Source: DATDPM01 sp963841995 (GTDB lineage: Bacteria; Pseudomonadota; Alphaproteobacteria; DATDPM01). From it: 64,000 nucleotides of DNA. The notes beneath the pieces are model-generated. The model saw only the letters and a list, made by a program, of their open reading frames with translations. It ran no database searches and was not told the DNA's origin. The DNA lies in assembly GCA_963841995.1 (NCBI GenBank), contig CAWJEX010000004.1:142532-206531 (forward strand). The letters are read 5' to 3'. Below, in pieces: positions 10,496-20,608 of the stretch; the first letter of the stretch is position 1; every line of letters begins with the position of its first letter. Both the position numbers and the translations under genes were made by a program.

Positions 10496-11653
10496 ATGCC
10501 TTGGACCAGTGGAGGCGGGCAGGGGCCTTGGGGCGGTCCGCCGCGCGGGCCGAAGGCCCCGAATCTCGAAGATTTTCTCAAAGGTGGCCAGGATCGCTTC
10601 CGTCAGATTTTCCCGGCGGGCTGGGGCGGCGGCCGCGGCGTGCTTTTCGCCATCCTTCTCATTGCCGCCGGCTGGCTCGCCACCGGCTTCTACCGCGTTC
10701 AACCCGACGAGCAAGGCGTGGTGCTGCGCTTCGGTGCCTATGACCGCACCACCGCAAACGGACTTCATTATCATTGGCCGGCGCCGATCGAGGCGGTCTT
10801 CACGCCGAAGGTCACCGTCGTCAACCGGATCGAAATTGGCTACCAATCCGCGGGTCTTGCCGCGCATGGGCCGGGCCAGCGGCAAGTTCCCGAAGAAAGC
10901 CTGATGCTGACCGGCGACGAGAATATCGTCGATATCAATTTCACGGTGTTTTGGCTGATCAAGGATGCGAAGGCTTTCCTGTTCAACATTCGGGCGCCCG
11001 AAACGACGGTGAAGGCCGCGGCGGAAAGCGCCATGCGGGAAGTCATCGGCAGGACGCCGATTGCGCAGGCGCTGGCCGAAGGCCGCGGCAAGATCGAACA
11101 GGATACGAGGGATCTTCTGCAGCAAATCCTCGATCGCTACAATGCCGGAATCCAGATCACCCAGGTGCAGTTGCAAAAGGTCGATCCGCCCGGACCCGTC
11201 ATCGACGCCTTCCGCGACGTTCAGCGGGCCCTTGCCGATCAGGAACGTCTGCGCAACGAAGCCGATGGTTACACCAACGACATCATTCCCCGCGCCCGCG
11301 GCGAAGCGGCGCAAATGGTCCAGCAGGCCGAAGCGTACAAAAACGAAATCGTGGCGCGCGCCGATGGCGACACCAAGCGGTTTCTGTCGGTCGAAGAAGC
11401 CTATGAGCGCGCCAAGGACGTCACGATGCGGCGTATGTATATCGAAACGCTCGAAGTGGTCCTCAAGAATACGAACAAGGTCATCATCGACCGCAGCGCG
11501 TCGTCCGCCGGCGTCCTGCCCTATCTCCCGCTTCCAGAACTGAGGAGCGGGCATGCGAGTTCGACGGACGGCAACTCATCGCCGCCGGTCCCGATCATCT
11601 CTCCACCGGTCTCCGATACGACGTCACCGGACAGCCAAGGGAGCGCACCATGA
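10496..11653 (+). CDS. hflK: FtsH protease modulator HflK
   Basis: A 385-residue SPFH-domain membrane protein that forms the HflK-HflC complex around FtsH and limits its access to membrane substrates. A Gly/Pro-rich N-terminus is followed by one membrane helix at about 49-66, then the SPFH domain with the typical VQPDEQGVVLRFG opening. The AAGGAG just upstream supports the start. Its end overlaps the hflC start by 4 bases. Confidence 0.93.
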   Translation: MPWTSGGGQGPWGGPPRGPKAPNLEDFLKGGQDRFRQIFPAGWGGGRGVLFAILLIAAGWLATGFYRVQPDEQGVVLRFGAYDRTTANGLHYHWPAPIEAVFTPKVTVVNRIEIGYQSAGLAAHGPGQRQVPEESLMLTGDENIVDINFTVFWLIKDAKAFLFNIRAPETTVKAAAESAMREVIGRTPIAQALAEGRGKIEQDTRDLLQQILDRYNAGIQITQVQLQKVDPPGPVIDAFRDVQRALADQERLRNEADGYTNDIIPRARGEAAQMVQQAEAYKNEIVARADGDTKRFLSVEEAYERAKDVTMRRMYIETLEVVLKNTNKVIIDRSASSAGVLPYLPLPELRSGHASSTDGNSSPPVPIISPPVSDTTSPDSQGSAP

Positions 11654-12538
11654 TGCGTCAATCATGGCTAGTCTCGGGACTGCTCATCGCGCTGGCGATC
11701 TTCATCGGCTACGGATCGTTCTTCAACGTCAACCAGAACGAACAGGCCTTGGTGCTTCAATTCGGCAAGGTGCAGCCGCCGGTCCGCGAGGCCGGTCTGA
11801 ATTTCAAGATCCCGGTCATTCAGGATGTCGAATATTTCGACCGGCGCGTGCTCGACTACGATCCTCCGGCCGAAGAAGTCATTGCGTCGGATCAAAAACG
11901 CCTGGTCGTCGATGCCTATACGCGATTCCGGATCGTCGATCCGCTGAAATATTATCAGACCGTGACCAACGAGCTTGGCGTGCGCGCCCGTCTCGGCGCT
12001 TTGGTGAACGGCGCCTTGCGGCGCGTTATCGGCAACGTGACCTTAAGCGCCATCCTGTCGGCGCAACGCGCGCAGATCATGGAAGAAATCCGCCGGCAGG
12101 TGAACGCCGAAGCCATGGGATTCGGAATCGACGTGGTGGATGTGCGGGTCCGCCGGGCCGATCTGCCGGAAGCCAATAGCCAGGCGATCTTCGCCCGCAT
12201 GCAAAGCGAGCGTCAGCGGCAGGCCAAGCAGTACCGGGCGGAAGGTGCGGAAGAAGCGCAGCGCATCCGCGCCAAGGCCGACCGCGACAAAGTGGTTCTT
12301 CTCGCGGAAGCGCAGCGCCAATCCCAAATCACTCGCGGTGAAGGCGAATCGGAACTCGGTGCGAATCTATGCGGATGCGTTCGGCAAAGACCCCGACTTC
12401 TTCGCCTTCTACCGGACCATGCAGGCCTATCGCGAAGCCCTGGGCACTGGCGAGAACACCACCATGGTGCTGTCTCCGGATTCGGAGTTCCTGAAGTACT
12501 TGAAGGACATCCCGGGCAAGACCGGATCCGGCAAGTGA
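11650..12538 (+). CDS. hflC: FtsH protease modulator HflC (frameshift in sequence)
   Basis: Partner of HflK: N-terminal membrane helix (about 9-25) and SPFH domain. The frame is good to residue 235, then breaks at 12352-12357; the correct continuation (VRIYADAFGKDPDFFAF) is in the +1 frame and runs to 12538. Removing one base from GAACTC gives GAATC and joins the halves as a 295-residue protein of normal length. Both halves are well conserved, so a sequence error is more likely than a pseudogene. Confidence 0.88.
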
Positions 12539-12644
12539 TCGGCGAGGCCGTCCAATCCCCATTGTGGTCGAGACCGGGGCATTCCACTCCGTTGCGCGCC
12601 GTCCCGGCGCGTTAGCCGGAATTGGCCTGACTGGATTCACCCGA

Positions 12645-12839
12645 ATGAAGGATTTCCTTACCGCAATCGGGCTGGTGCTGGTGATCGAAGGCTCGCTCTA
12701 CGCGCTGATGCCGGAGGCGATGAAGCGGTTGATGGAGCAAGCGAAGTCGGTTCCGACGCCGCTTTTCCGGGCGGCCGGGCTGGCGGCCGCCACCACCGGG
12801 GTCTTATTGGTGTGGTGGCTTCGGCGTCAGGCGACTTGA
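12645..12839 (+). CDS. DUF2065 (YjeT-like) small membrane protein
   Basis: 64 residues with two hydrophobic segments (about 4-20 and 42-60) and the family pattern GLVLVIEGSLYALMPEAMK. DUF2065 genes often follow hflK-hflC, as here. The start is set at the ATG opening MKDFLTAIGL; an upstream in-frame extension to 12564 is not conserved. Function unknown. Confidence 0.75.
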   Translation: MKDFLTAIGLVLVIEGSLYALMPEAMKRLMEQAKSVPTPLFRAAGLAAATTGVLLVWWLRRQAT

Positions 12840-13072
12840 CCTCCGCCATTCACGGCCTATGTCCCTTAGCATATGTACTTGTACTGCCGCTGAAAGGCGG
12901 GCGGCGAAACGCAGAGCCAAAAGCAGGAAGCGCTGAGGCATCGCCTAGGACGGAAGCATCGCCTATAATGCAATTAATGCAATTTTCTGGGATTCCGGGT
13001 AGCGGCAGGAGCCACGGGACGGGCGGCCTGCGGAGACCCCGGCCCCCCGGCCTTTGTGTGTGGAGATAATCG

Positions 13073-14620
13073 GTGATTTGCGCAATTCGTGAGACGGCAT
13101 CGGCCCAGCCAATGCGTGTGACCCCCCTACGATCCATTCCCCTGCGATTGAGCCGACCGCGTTTCGGTTTCGCCGTATTCGCCGCGGCCTTGATGATCTT
13201 GTCATGGCAGGGTGCGGCTTGGGCGCGGGGTGCGCCCGACAGTTTTGCCGATTTGGCGGAGCGGTTGCTGCCGGCGGTCGTCAATATCTCGACCACCCAG
13301 ACGATCAAGGAAAGCGCCGCGCAGAACGCTCCGGAGATCCCGCAATTCCCGCCGGGATCTCCCTTCGACGAATTCTTCAAGGATTTCATGGAACGGCAGA
13401 TGCGCCCCGATGCGCCGCCGCGGAAGATCACGTCGCTCGGCTCGGGTTTCATCATCGATCCGTCGGGGCTCGTCGTCACCAACAACCACGTGATCGCCGA
13501 CGCCGACGAAATCACCGTCATCCTCCAGGACAACACGCCGTTGAAGGCCACGATCGTCGGACGCGACACCAAGACCGACGTGGCGATTCTGAAGGTCAAG
13601 GCCGATCATCCGCTGGCTTCGGTCAAATTCGGCAATTCGGACAACGCGCGGGTCGGCGATTGGATTATCGCCATCGGCAATCCGTTCGGCTTGGGCGGTT
13701 CGGTGACCGCCGGCATCGTTTCGGCCCATCATCGCGACATCAATATCGGCCCTTACGACGATTTCATTCAGACCGACGCGCCGATCAACCGCGGCAATTC
13801 CGGCGGTCCGATGTTCAACATGGACGGTGAGGTGATCGGCATCAACACGGCGATCTTTTCGCCCTCGGGCGGAAGTGTCGGCCTCGGCTTCGCCATCCCG
13901 TCCGCACTTGCCAAGCCGGTGATCGACCAACTCCGCGAATTCGGGCATACGCGCCGCGGCTGGCTGGGTGTGCGCATTCAGGCGGTGAATGCGGAAATCG
14001 CCGAAACACTCGGCCTCGACAAAGTGCGCGGCGCCCTCATTGCCAAGGTCAACGAGGGCGAGCCCGCGGCCCAAGGCGGCATGCAGGCCGGCGACATCGT
14101 TTTGAATTTCGACGGTCAGGACATTCCTGATTTCCGCCGGCTTCAGAAAATCGTCGCCAACGCTCCCGTCGGCAAAAAGATAAAGGTCGTGGTCTGGCGC
14201 AACGAAAAGGAAATGCCGCTCGAAATCATGGTCGGCGAGCTCGAGAAATACGAAGAAGCAGCGTCGGAGGATGAAAAGGCCAAGGAAAAGAGCCAGACCC
14301 TGGCGACAACGCCCGCCGGCGCCGAGATGCTCGGCCTCAAGCTCTCGGAACTGACCCCGGAATTGCGCCAGCAATTCAGCATCCCCGAAGGCGTCAAGGG
14401 TGTGGTCATCACCGACGTGACGGCGTCGACCGACGCCGCCGACAAGGGATTGAAAGCCGGCGACGTGATTCTCGAGGTCAGCCAGGAAGAGGTGGCGAAT
14501 CCGAAGGAGATTCAGGAAAAGGTGGATTCCGCCAAGAAGGGCGGCCGCAAATCCGTGCTGCTCTTGATCGAGCGGCAGGGGAATTTGTCGTTCATTCCCC
14601 TCAAGGTCATCGAAGGCTGA
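13073..14620 (+). CDS. degP: Do-family periplasmic serine protease (DegP/DegQ)
   Basis: A 515-residue HtrA protease for periplasmic protein quality control. The signal sequence lies at about residues 30-52. Catalytic residues are visible: His139 (TNNHVIAD), Asp169 (TKTDVAIL) and Ser243 (RGNSGGPMF). Two PDZ domains follow (about 300-390 and 420-510). The GTG at 13073 has a well-placed GGAG; an ATG at 13112 is the alternative. It lies downstream of hflKC and is convergent with serB. Confidence 0.93.
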   Translation: MICAIRETASAQPMRVTPLRSIPLRLSRPRFGFAVFAAALMILSWQGAAWARGAPDSFADLAERLLPAVVNISTTQTIKESAAQNAPEIPQFPPGSPFDEFFKDFMERQMRPDAPPRKITSLGSGFIIDPSGLVVTNNHVIADADEITVILQDNTPLKATIVGRDTKTDVAILKVKADHPLASVKFGNSDNARVGDWIIAIGNPFGLGGSVTAGIVSAHHRDINIGPYDDFIQTDAPINRGNSGGPMFNMDGEVIGINTAIFSPSGGSVGLGFAIPSALAKPVIDQLREFGHTRRGWLGVRIQAVNAEIAETLGLDKVRGALIAKVNEGEPAAQGGMQAGDIVLNFDGQDIPDFRRLQKIVANAPVGKKIKVVVWRNEKEMPLEIMVGELEKYEEAASEDEKAKEKSQTLATTPAGAEMLGLKLSELTPELRQQFSIPEGVKGVVITDVTASTDAADKGLKAGDVILEVSQEEVANPKEIQEKVDSAKKGGRKSVLLLIERQGNLSFIPLKVIEG

Positions 14621-14633
14621 TGGGATTGCCGGC

Positions 14634-15531
14634 TCAGCGCTGGATTTCCTCCGCCCGGTATCCCTGAAGGTACAGGAGTGCTGTCAGATCGCCATGATCG
14701 ATGGCGGCGGCCGCTGCTTTTTTCAGGGCCGGCTTGCCGCGGAAGGCGACTCCCAAGCCCGATGCGGCGACCATCGCCGCATCGTTGGCGCCATCGCCGA
14801 CCGCCAGGGTTTCGGAAATCGCCAAACCCAATCGCGAAGCGGTATTGCGCAAAATCTCGGCTTTCTGCTCGCGCCCGATAACGGGCGGAACGAGTTTCCC
14901 GGTGAGGATACCGCCGGTAATTTCCACATCGTTGGCGGCGTCCTCGTCCATGCCGAGCGCATCGCGCACATAAGATGTGAAGGCGCGAAAGCCGCCGGAA
15001 GCGATCAGGGTATGGGCGCCGTTGGCCCGCATGGTGGCGATCAAGCTTTGGCCGCCCGGCACGAATCGGATTGCCCTCTTCGCATCGAGATAGCGCGCCT
15101 TAGGCAATCCTTTCAGCAGCGCCACGCGTTCCTGGAGCGAGGTTTGAAAATCGATCTCGCCCGCCACCGACCGTGCGGTGATCGGCGCGATGTGCTCGCG
15201 CAAGCCGGCGACCGCGGCAATCTCGTCCACGATCTCGTTTTCGATGAGGGTTGCATCCATGTCGGAGGCGAGCAATTTTTTCTTTCGCCCCTGTTGCGGC
15301 TGGACGGCGATATCGAATGGTGCGGCGCCGATCGCCTGCCGCGCCGCCGTATCGGCCTTTTTCGGATCGGTTCCCGTGAACGGGATATCGCAAGCAATCC
15401 CCGGCGCCAGGAAATCGGGCGTGGCCGTGTCGTAACCGGCGGAACGCAATGCCTCCGCAACCTTGGCGGCGATGCTAGGATCGAGGAGGGGCCGCGCCGG
15501 ATCGGCAATCAGAAGTCAGAACATAGCGCAT
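14634..15531 (-). CDS. serB: phosphoserine phosphatase (frameshift near start)
   Basis: HAD-family SerB, last step of serine synthesis. The catalytic motif is DMDATLIENE, and later motifs include IASGGFRAF and GDGANDAAM. The long conserved frame begins after a break; upstream, MRYVLT from the ATG at 15531 is in another frame. Removing one base from GACTTC (minus strand, 15517-15512) restores a continuous N-terminus reading MRYVLTLIADPARPLLDPS, giving 298 residues. The shift is most likely a sequence error at a GANTC site. It is divergent from miaA. Confidence 0.9.
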
Positions 15532-15558
15532 CGGAGAATCTTGTAGGACACGTGGAAA

Positions 15559-16485
15559 ATGGCGGCATTGAAACCGGCGGTAATCATCGCCGGGCCGACG
15601 GCCAGCGGCAAGACGGCTTGCGCGTTGGCGCTGGCAACGGAATTCAACGGTACGATCGTCAATGCCGATGCGCAGCAGCTCTATCGGGAATTGTCGATCC
15701 TGACTGACCGGCCGGGGCCGGAACAATTAGCGCGAGTGCCCCATCGGCTCTTCGGCGCGCTGGCGGCGAGCAATCCGTGCTCGGCCGGACGCTGGCGCGA
15801 CTTGGCCTTGGCGGAAATGAATTCGGCGAGCGACGACGGAAGGCTGCCGATCCTGGTGGGCGGGACCGGGCTTTATCTCAAAGCCCTCATGTCGGGCCTT
15901 TCGTCCATTCCGCCCGTGCCGCCGGAAATTCGCGGCGAATCGACGGCCCTCTACGAGCGGCTGGGCCTGGAGAAATTCCAGGCGGAACTGGCAAGGCTCG
16001 ATCCTGGGATGAGCGACATGCCGCGGGACAAGCAGCGTTTGATCCGCGCCTTTGAAGTCGCCGTTGCCACAGGAAAACCCTTGCGCGTTTGGCAGCAAGA
16101 GTCCGGCGATGAACCGCCGCCGTTCCGATTTGCGGTCCTCCTCTTTGACCCGCCGCGGGAGACGCTCTATGCGGCGATCGAACGCCGCTTCGATCGGATG
16201 ACGGACCAGGGCGCCCTGGACGAAGCCCGAAAGATCCTCGCCCTTAACCTCGATCCGAGCCTGCCGGCGATGAACGCGGTAGGGCTTAAGGAATTGATTT
16301 CACATCTAAAAGGGGAGATGAGCGTGGCCGAGGCGATAATCAAAGCCAAGCAATCCAGCCGGAATTACGCCAAGCGCCAAGTCACCTGGTTCCGGCATCA
16401 GCTTCCCGAGGCTCGGCGCTTCTCTGCGCAATTTTCGGAAAGTCTTGAACGGGAAATCTTTTCGTTTATTCGCCATTCTTGTTGA
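15559..16485 (+). CDS. miaA: tRNA dimethylallyltransferase
   Basis: A 308-residue MiaA, adding a dimethylallyl group to A37 of tRNAs that read UNN codons. The P-loop is GPTASGKT (residues 12-19), followed by NADAQQLYRELSILTDRP, a family hallmark, and VGGTGLYLKAL. It precedes the ilv genes and is divergent from serB, which is common in Rhodospirillales-like genomes. Confidence 0.95.
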   Translation: MAALKPAVIIAGPTASGKTACALALATEFNGTIVNADAQQLYRELSILTDRPGPEQLARVPHRLFGALAASNPCSAGRWRDLALAEMNSASDDGRLPILVGGTGLYLKALMSGLSSIPPVPPEIRGESTALYERLGLEKFQAELARLDPGMSDMPRDKQRLIRAFEVAVATGKPLRVWQQESGDEPPPFRFAVLLFDPPRETLYAAIERRFDRMTDQGALDEARKILALNLDPSLPAMNAVGLKELISHLKGEMSVAEAIIKAKQSSRNYAKRQVTWFRHQLPEARRFSAQFSESLEREIFSFIRHSC

Positions 16486-16616
16486 CCCTCGGCGCCTGAG
16501 CGTCTAGTTTCGCTCGAAAACCAAGGGAATTCGGGCATTCCGGCTTTCGGGCCCAAAGGCTCGAGGGCTTTTGTGCGTTTGCAGCAGAGCGTTTGCAGGA
16601 AAGAGGACGACTGAAC

Positions 16617-18416
16617 ATGGACGCCGCACCTCCCTCTACAAAAATTGGGGCCGCCGCCACGACCGCCGCCACCATGACCGGAGCGGAATTGCTGATCAAA
16701 GCCCTGGTCGATCAGGGCGTCGACATGGTGTTCGGCTATCCCGGCGGTGCGGTACTGCCGATTTACGATGCGCTGTTCAAGCAGAATGCGCTGCGGCACA
16801 TCCTCGTCCGTCACGAACAGGGTGCGGTGCATGCCGCCGAAGGTTATGCACGCTCGACCGGCAGGCCCGGCGTGGTGCTGGTGACCTCCGGCCCGGGGGC
16901 CACCAATATCGTGACCGGCCTGACCGACGCGATGATGGATTCAACGCCCTTGGTTTGTTTAACCGGGCAAGTGCCCACCCACCTGATCGGCAATGATGCG
17001 TTCCAAGAAGCCGATACCATGGGAATTACCCGGCCCTGCACCAAGCACAGCTATCTGGTGAAGAACGTCAACGACCTGGCGCGGATCGTCCACGAGGCGT
17101 TTTACATCGCCCGCACGGGACGGCCGGGACCGGTGGTGGTCGACCTTCCGAAAGACGTGCTGATGGCTCCCGGCACTTATCAGGAGAAGGTCGAGGGGCA
17201 TCGCAGCTATCGCCCCCGCGTCAAAGCCGAGCCGCGGCTGGTCGAAGAAGCGGTCTCGCTGATGGCCGCCGCCAAGCACCCGATCTTTTATTGCGGCGGC
17301 GGCGTGGTGAATTCAGGGCCTCGAGCTTCGGAATTGCTGACCGAATTGGTGCGGATGACCGGATATCCCTGCACCAACACCCTGATGGGCCTTGGCTCTT
17401 TCCCGGCCAGCGACAAACAATTCCTCGGCATGCTCGGCATGCATGGGACCTATGAGGCCAATCTGGCGATGCATGATTGCGACGTGATGATCGCGATCGG
17501 CGCAAGATTCGACGATCGCGTCACGGGCAAGCTCACCCATTTCTCGCCGAACTCGAAAAAAATTCACGTCGATATCGACCCGTCTTCGATCAACAAGACC
17601 GTGCGCGCCGATGTCGCCATCATCGGCGACGTCGCCAACGTTCTCGAAGACATGATCTCGGTTTGGAAAGCGCGCCGGGCGAAGCCCGACGAAAAGGCGC
17701 TGGCCGCGTGGTGGAAGAAAATCGACGGCTGGCGGGCACGGGATTGTCTGCACTACACCCAAACCGGCGACGTGATTAAGCCGCAATACGCGATCGAGCG
17801 GCTTTATGAGCAGATCAAGGACCGCGAAACCTACATCACCACCGAAGTCGGCCAGCATCAGATGTGGGCAGCGCAATATCTCCACTTCGACAAGCCTAAT
17901 CGGTGGATCACTTCCGGCGGCCTTGGGACAATGGGCTTCGGATTTCCCGCCGCCATCGGCGCGCAATTGGCGCATCCCGATGAGCTAGTGATCGACGTTG
18001 CCGGCGAAGCGTCGTTTCTGATGAACATCCAGGAACTCTCGACGGCGGTGCAATACCGCCTGCCGGTCAAGGTGTTCATCGTTAACAACAAGTATATGGG
18101 CATGGTGCGCCAGTGGCAGGAATTACTGCACGGCAGCCGCTATTCGGAATCCTATATGGATGCGCTCCCCGATTTTGTGAAACTCGCCGAAGCCTTCGGC
18201 GCCGTCGGCTTGCGCGCGGAGAAACCCGATCAGCTGGATGACGTGATCCGGGAGATGATCGCGGTCAAAAGACCGGTGGTCGCCGATATCGTGGTCGACA
18301 CGATGGAAAATTGCTTCCCAATGATTCCGTCGGGCGCGCCGCACAATGAAATGCTGCTCGGTCCGAACGACAAGGCGCAGCAGCAAGTCTCGGAAGAGGG
18401 CATGGTTCTGGTTTAA
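16617..18416 (+). CDS. ilvB: acetolactate synthase, large subunit
   Basis: A 599-residue thiamine-diphosphate enzyme condensing two pyruvates (or pyruvate and 2-oxobutyrate) in branched-chain amino acid synthesis. The catalytic glutamate is Glu67 in VRHEQGAVHAAEGYA; the TPP-binding segment GEASFLMN is near residue 470. An AGAGGA before the ATG at 16617 supports this start over a TTG 24 bases upstream. It is followed by its regulatory subunit ilvN. Confidence 0.95.
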   Translation: MDAAPPSTKIGAAATTAATMTGAELLIKALVDQGVDMVFGYPGGAVLPIYDALFKQNALRHILVRHEQGAVHAAEGYARSTGRPGVVLVTSGPGATNIVTGLTDAMMDSTPLVCLTGQVPTHLIGNDAFQEADTMGITRPCTKHSYLVKNVNDLARIVHEAFYIARTGRPGPVVVDLPKDVLMAPGTYQEKVEGHRSYRPRVKAEPRLVEEAVSLMAAAKHPIFYCGGGVVNSGPRASELLTELVRMTGYPCTNTLMGLGSFPASDKQFLGMLGMHGTYEANLAMHDCDVMIAIGARFDDRVTGKLTHFSPNSKKIHVDIDPSSINKTVRADVAIIGDVANVLEDMISVWKARRAKPDEKALAAWWKKIDGWRARDCLHYTQTGDVIKPQYAIERLYEQIKDRETYITTEVGQHQMWAAQYLHFDKPNRWITSGGLGTMGFGFPAAIGAQLAHPDELVIDVAGEASFLMNIQELSTAVQYRLPVKVFIVNNKYMGMVRQWQELLHGSRYSESYMDALPDFVKLAEAFGAVGLRAEKPDQLDDVIREMIAVKRPVVADIVVDTMENCFPMIPSGAPHNEMLLGPNDKAQQQVSEEGMVLV

Positions 18417-18478
18417 TCGCCCCGTCGAATCGTCCCGAGATCACGCAACCAAATATCCATGCACAAAAAGAGCGTCAG

Positions 18479-18991
18479 ATGACTGCGCCACCTGAGACCG
18501 AGAAACACATCATCGCCATTCTGGTCGATAACGAACCGGGCGTCTTGGCGCGCGTCATCGGGCTATTTTCGGGGCGCGGCTACAACATCGAAAGCCTGAC
18601 GGTGGCCGAGGTGGACCGCGCCGAGAATCTGTCGCGGATCACCGTTGTCACCTCCGGCACGCCGATGGTGATCGAGCAGATCAAGGCGCAGTTGGGGCGC
18701 GTCGTTCCGGTGCGCAAGGTTTCCGACCTGACCGAAGAGGGGCCGTTCGTCGAGCGCGAGCTGGCGCTGATCAAGGTATCGGGGACCGGGGAAAAGCGCG
18801 TCGAGTTGCTTCGGATCGCCGATGTGTTCCGGGCGCGGGTCGTTGATTCGACGATCGAATCCTTCGTTTTCGAAATGACCGGATCGACCGAAAAGCTCGA
18901 TGCCTTCATCAATTTGATGCAACCGCTGGGCCTGGTCGACGCGTCCCGGACCGGCGTCGTTGCTATTGCGCGGGGCGCGAAGGCCCTGTAG
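18479..18991 (+). CDS. ilvN: acetolactate synthase, small regulatory subunit
   Basis: A 170-residue ACT-domain subunit giving valine feedback control to IlvB. The N-terminal ACT domain opens with HIIAILVDNEPGVLARVIGL and contains the signature RGYNIESLTV; the C-terminal half is the activation domain. It lies 62 bases after ilvB and 70 bases before ilvC, in one apparent operon. Confidence 0.95.
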   Translation: MTAPPETEKHIIAILVDNEPGVLARVIGLFSGRGYNIESLTVAEVDRAENLSRITVVTSGTPMVIEQIKAQLGRVVPVRKVSDLTEEGPFVERELALIKVSGTGEKRVELLRIADVFRARVVDSTIESFVFEMTGSTEKLDAFINLMQPLGLVDASRTGVVAIARGAKAL

Positions 18992-19061
18992 GTATCGGGC
19001 CGCCAAAACAGGTCCGTAAAACACTTCAAACACTTCGAGTTAAGCCGGAAAGGGTACTCCC

Positions 19062-20081
19062 ATGCGGGTTTATTACGATCGCGACGCCGACCTTAACCTG
19101 GTGAAGGCCAAGAAAATTGCCATCGTCGGCTATGGCAGCCAGGGCCACGCCCACGCCAATAACTTGAAGGATTCCGGCGTCAAGGAAGTGGTGGTGGCGC
19201 TGCGGCCGGAATCGGCGAGTGTCGCCAAAGCGAAAGCCGTGGGCTTCAAGGTCATGACGCCGTCCGAGGCCGCGAAATACGCGGACGTCGTTATGGTTCT
19301 GGCCCCGGATGAATTGCAGGCCGATCTCTACAAGGACGAGCTTCGCGACAATCTGAAGAAGGGCGCGGCGCTGGCTTTTGCCCACGGCTTTGCGATTCAT
19401 TTCCGCTTGATCGAGCCGCGGCCCGATCTCGACGTGTTCATGATCGCACCGAAAGGTCCCGGCCATACCGTGCGCGCCCAATATCAAGCCGGCGGTGGTG
19501 TTCCGTGCCTGCTCGCGATCGCGCAGAATGCGTCGAGTAATGCCCATGAATTGGGCCTATCTTATGCGTCGGCGATCGGCGGCGGCCGCGCCGGAATCAT
19601 CGAAACCAATTTCCGCGAGGAATGCGAAACCGATTTGTTCGGCGAGCAAACGGTTTTGTGCGGCGGGCTTACATCGCTGATCATGGCCGGCTACGAAACG
19701 CTCGTCGAAGCGGGATACGCCCCCGAGATGGCCTATTTCGAATGTCTGCACGAAGTGAAACTGATCGTCGATCTGATCTATGAAGGCGGAATCGCCAACA
19801 TGCGCTATTCGATTTCGAATACGGCGGAGTACGGCGATCTCACCCGCGGTCCGCGCATCGTCACCGAAGAGACGAAAAAGGAAATGAAGCGCGTTCTCGA
19901 CGAGATTCAGAGCGGACGCTTCGCCAAGGAATGGGTGCTCGAAAACAAAAGCGGCCAGGTGAGCTTCAAAGCGATGCGCCGCCGGGCGGCGGAACATCAA
20001 ATCGAGCAAGTCGGCGAAAAATTGCGCGCGATGATGCCCTGGATCTCGGCCCACCGGCTTGTGGATAAAACCAAAAATTAG
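19062..20081 (+). CDS. ilvC: ketol-acid reductoisomerase
   Basis: A 339-residue class I KARI, converting acetolactate to dihydroxyisovalerate with NADPH. The Rossmann motif GYGSQGHAHANN lies near residue 25, and the Mg-binding segments APKGPGHTVR and ETDLFGEQ are present. The length is typical. It is the third gene of the ilvBNC group. Confidence 0.96.
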   Translation: MRVYYDRDADLNLVKAKKIAIVGYGSQGHAHANNLKDSGVKEVVVALRPESASVAKAKAVGFKVMTPSEAAKYADVVMVLAPDELQADLYKDELRDNLKKGAALAFAHGFAIHFRLIEPRPDLDVFMIAPKGPGHTVRAQYQAGGGVPCLLAIAQNASSNAHELGLSYASAIGGGRAGIIETNFREECETDLFGEQTVLCGGLTSLIMAGYETLVEAGYAPEMAYFECLHEVKLIVDLIYEGGIANMRYSISNTAEYGDLTRGPRIVTEETKKEMKRVLDEIQSGRFAKEWVLENKSGQVSFKAMRRRAAEHQIEQVGEKLRAMMPWISAHRLVDKTKN

Positions 20082-20380
20082 CTCCGAATAGCGTTTCGGA
20101 CGCGATGACCGCGCCGCGTCGCGGGAGCGCCGCGCAACCCCCGGATTTGGCTTGTTCTCCGCGAGTTTCGCGGACAAAAGCGTTGCGGTCCGGGGCCAAA
20201 ACAAAGTAATGATACGGTTAACGAGAAAAAAGACGGGAAAACGCGGACTTGGGTGCCTATGTTCACGTTTTGTTAAGCCGCCGAAGCCATTTTAACCATT
20301 GGTCTTCAGGATCGGCAGCGAGCGCCGTGAATTGAGGCCCGAGTTCCGGGCGCGTTTGACCGGATAAAGTTGAGAGTGGG

Positions 20381-20533
20381 ATGGATCAGGTGACACAGAG
20401 TTGGGGGAAGGAGGGCAGTCCGGCCGGCAAAGCCGCGGCGGATGCCTTTTCAGGCCGCCATCCCATTGATTTGTCGTTCACTTTTGCGCTCCCCCTTTGC
20501 CGTCAGGCGTTGCTCCGACTTAGCCGCGCCTGA
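20381..20533 (+). CDS. possible leuA leader peptide ORF
   Basis: A 50-codon ORF in the 527-base ilvC-leuA gap. Its last 20 codons include six leucines (segment LSFTFALPLCRQALLRLSRA). The stop overlaps a hairpin (CCTGAACC...GGTTCAGG, about 20528-20561) that ends about 48 bases before leuA. This resembles amino-acid attenuation leaders, but there is no U-tract and the Leu codons are not consecutive, so the call is tentative. The rest of the gap holds nothing I can identify. Confidence 0.3.
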   Translation: MDQVTQSWGKEGSPAGKAAADAFSGRHPIDLSFTFALPLCRQALLRLSRA

Positions 20534-20608
20534 ACCCGTGCCATTTCTGGTGCCGGTTCAGGTCCTGCTTCGAGTTAGGTGCAACCCGCGGACAAAGGAT
20601 ATCGGACC

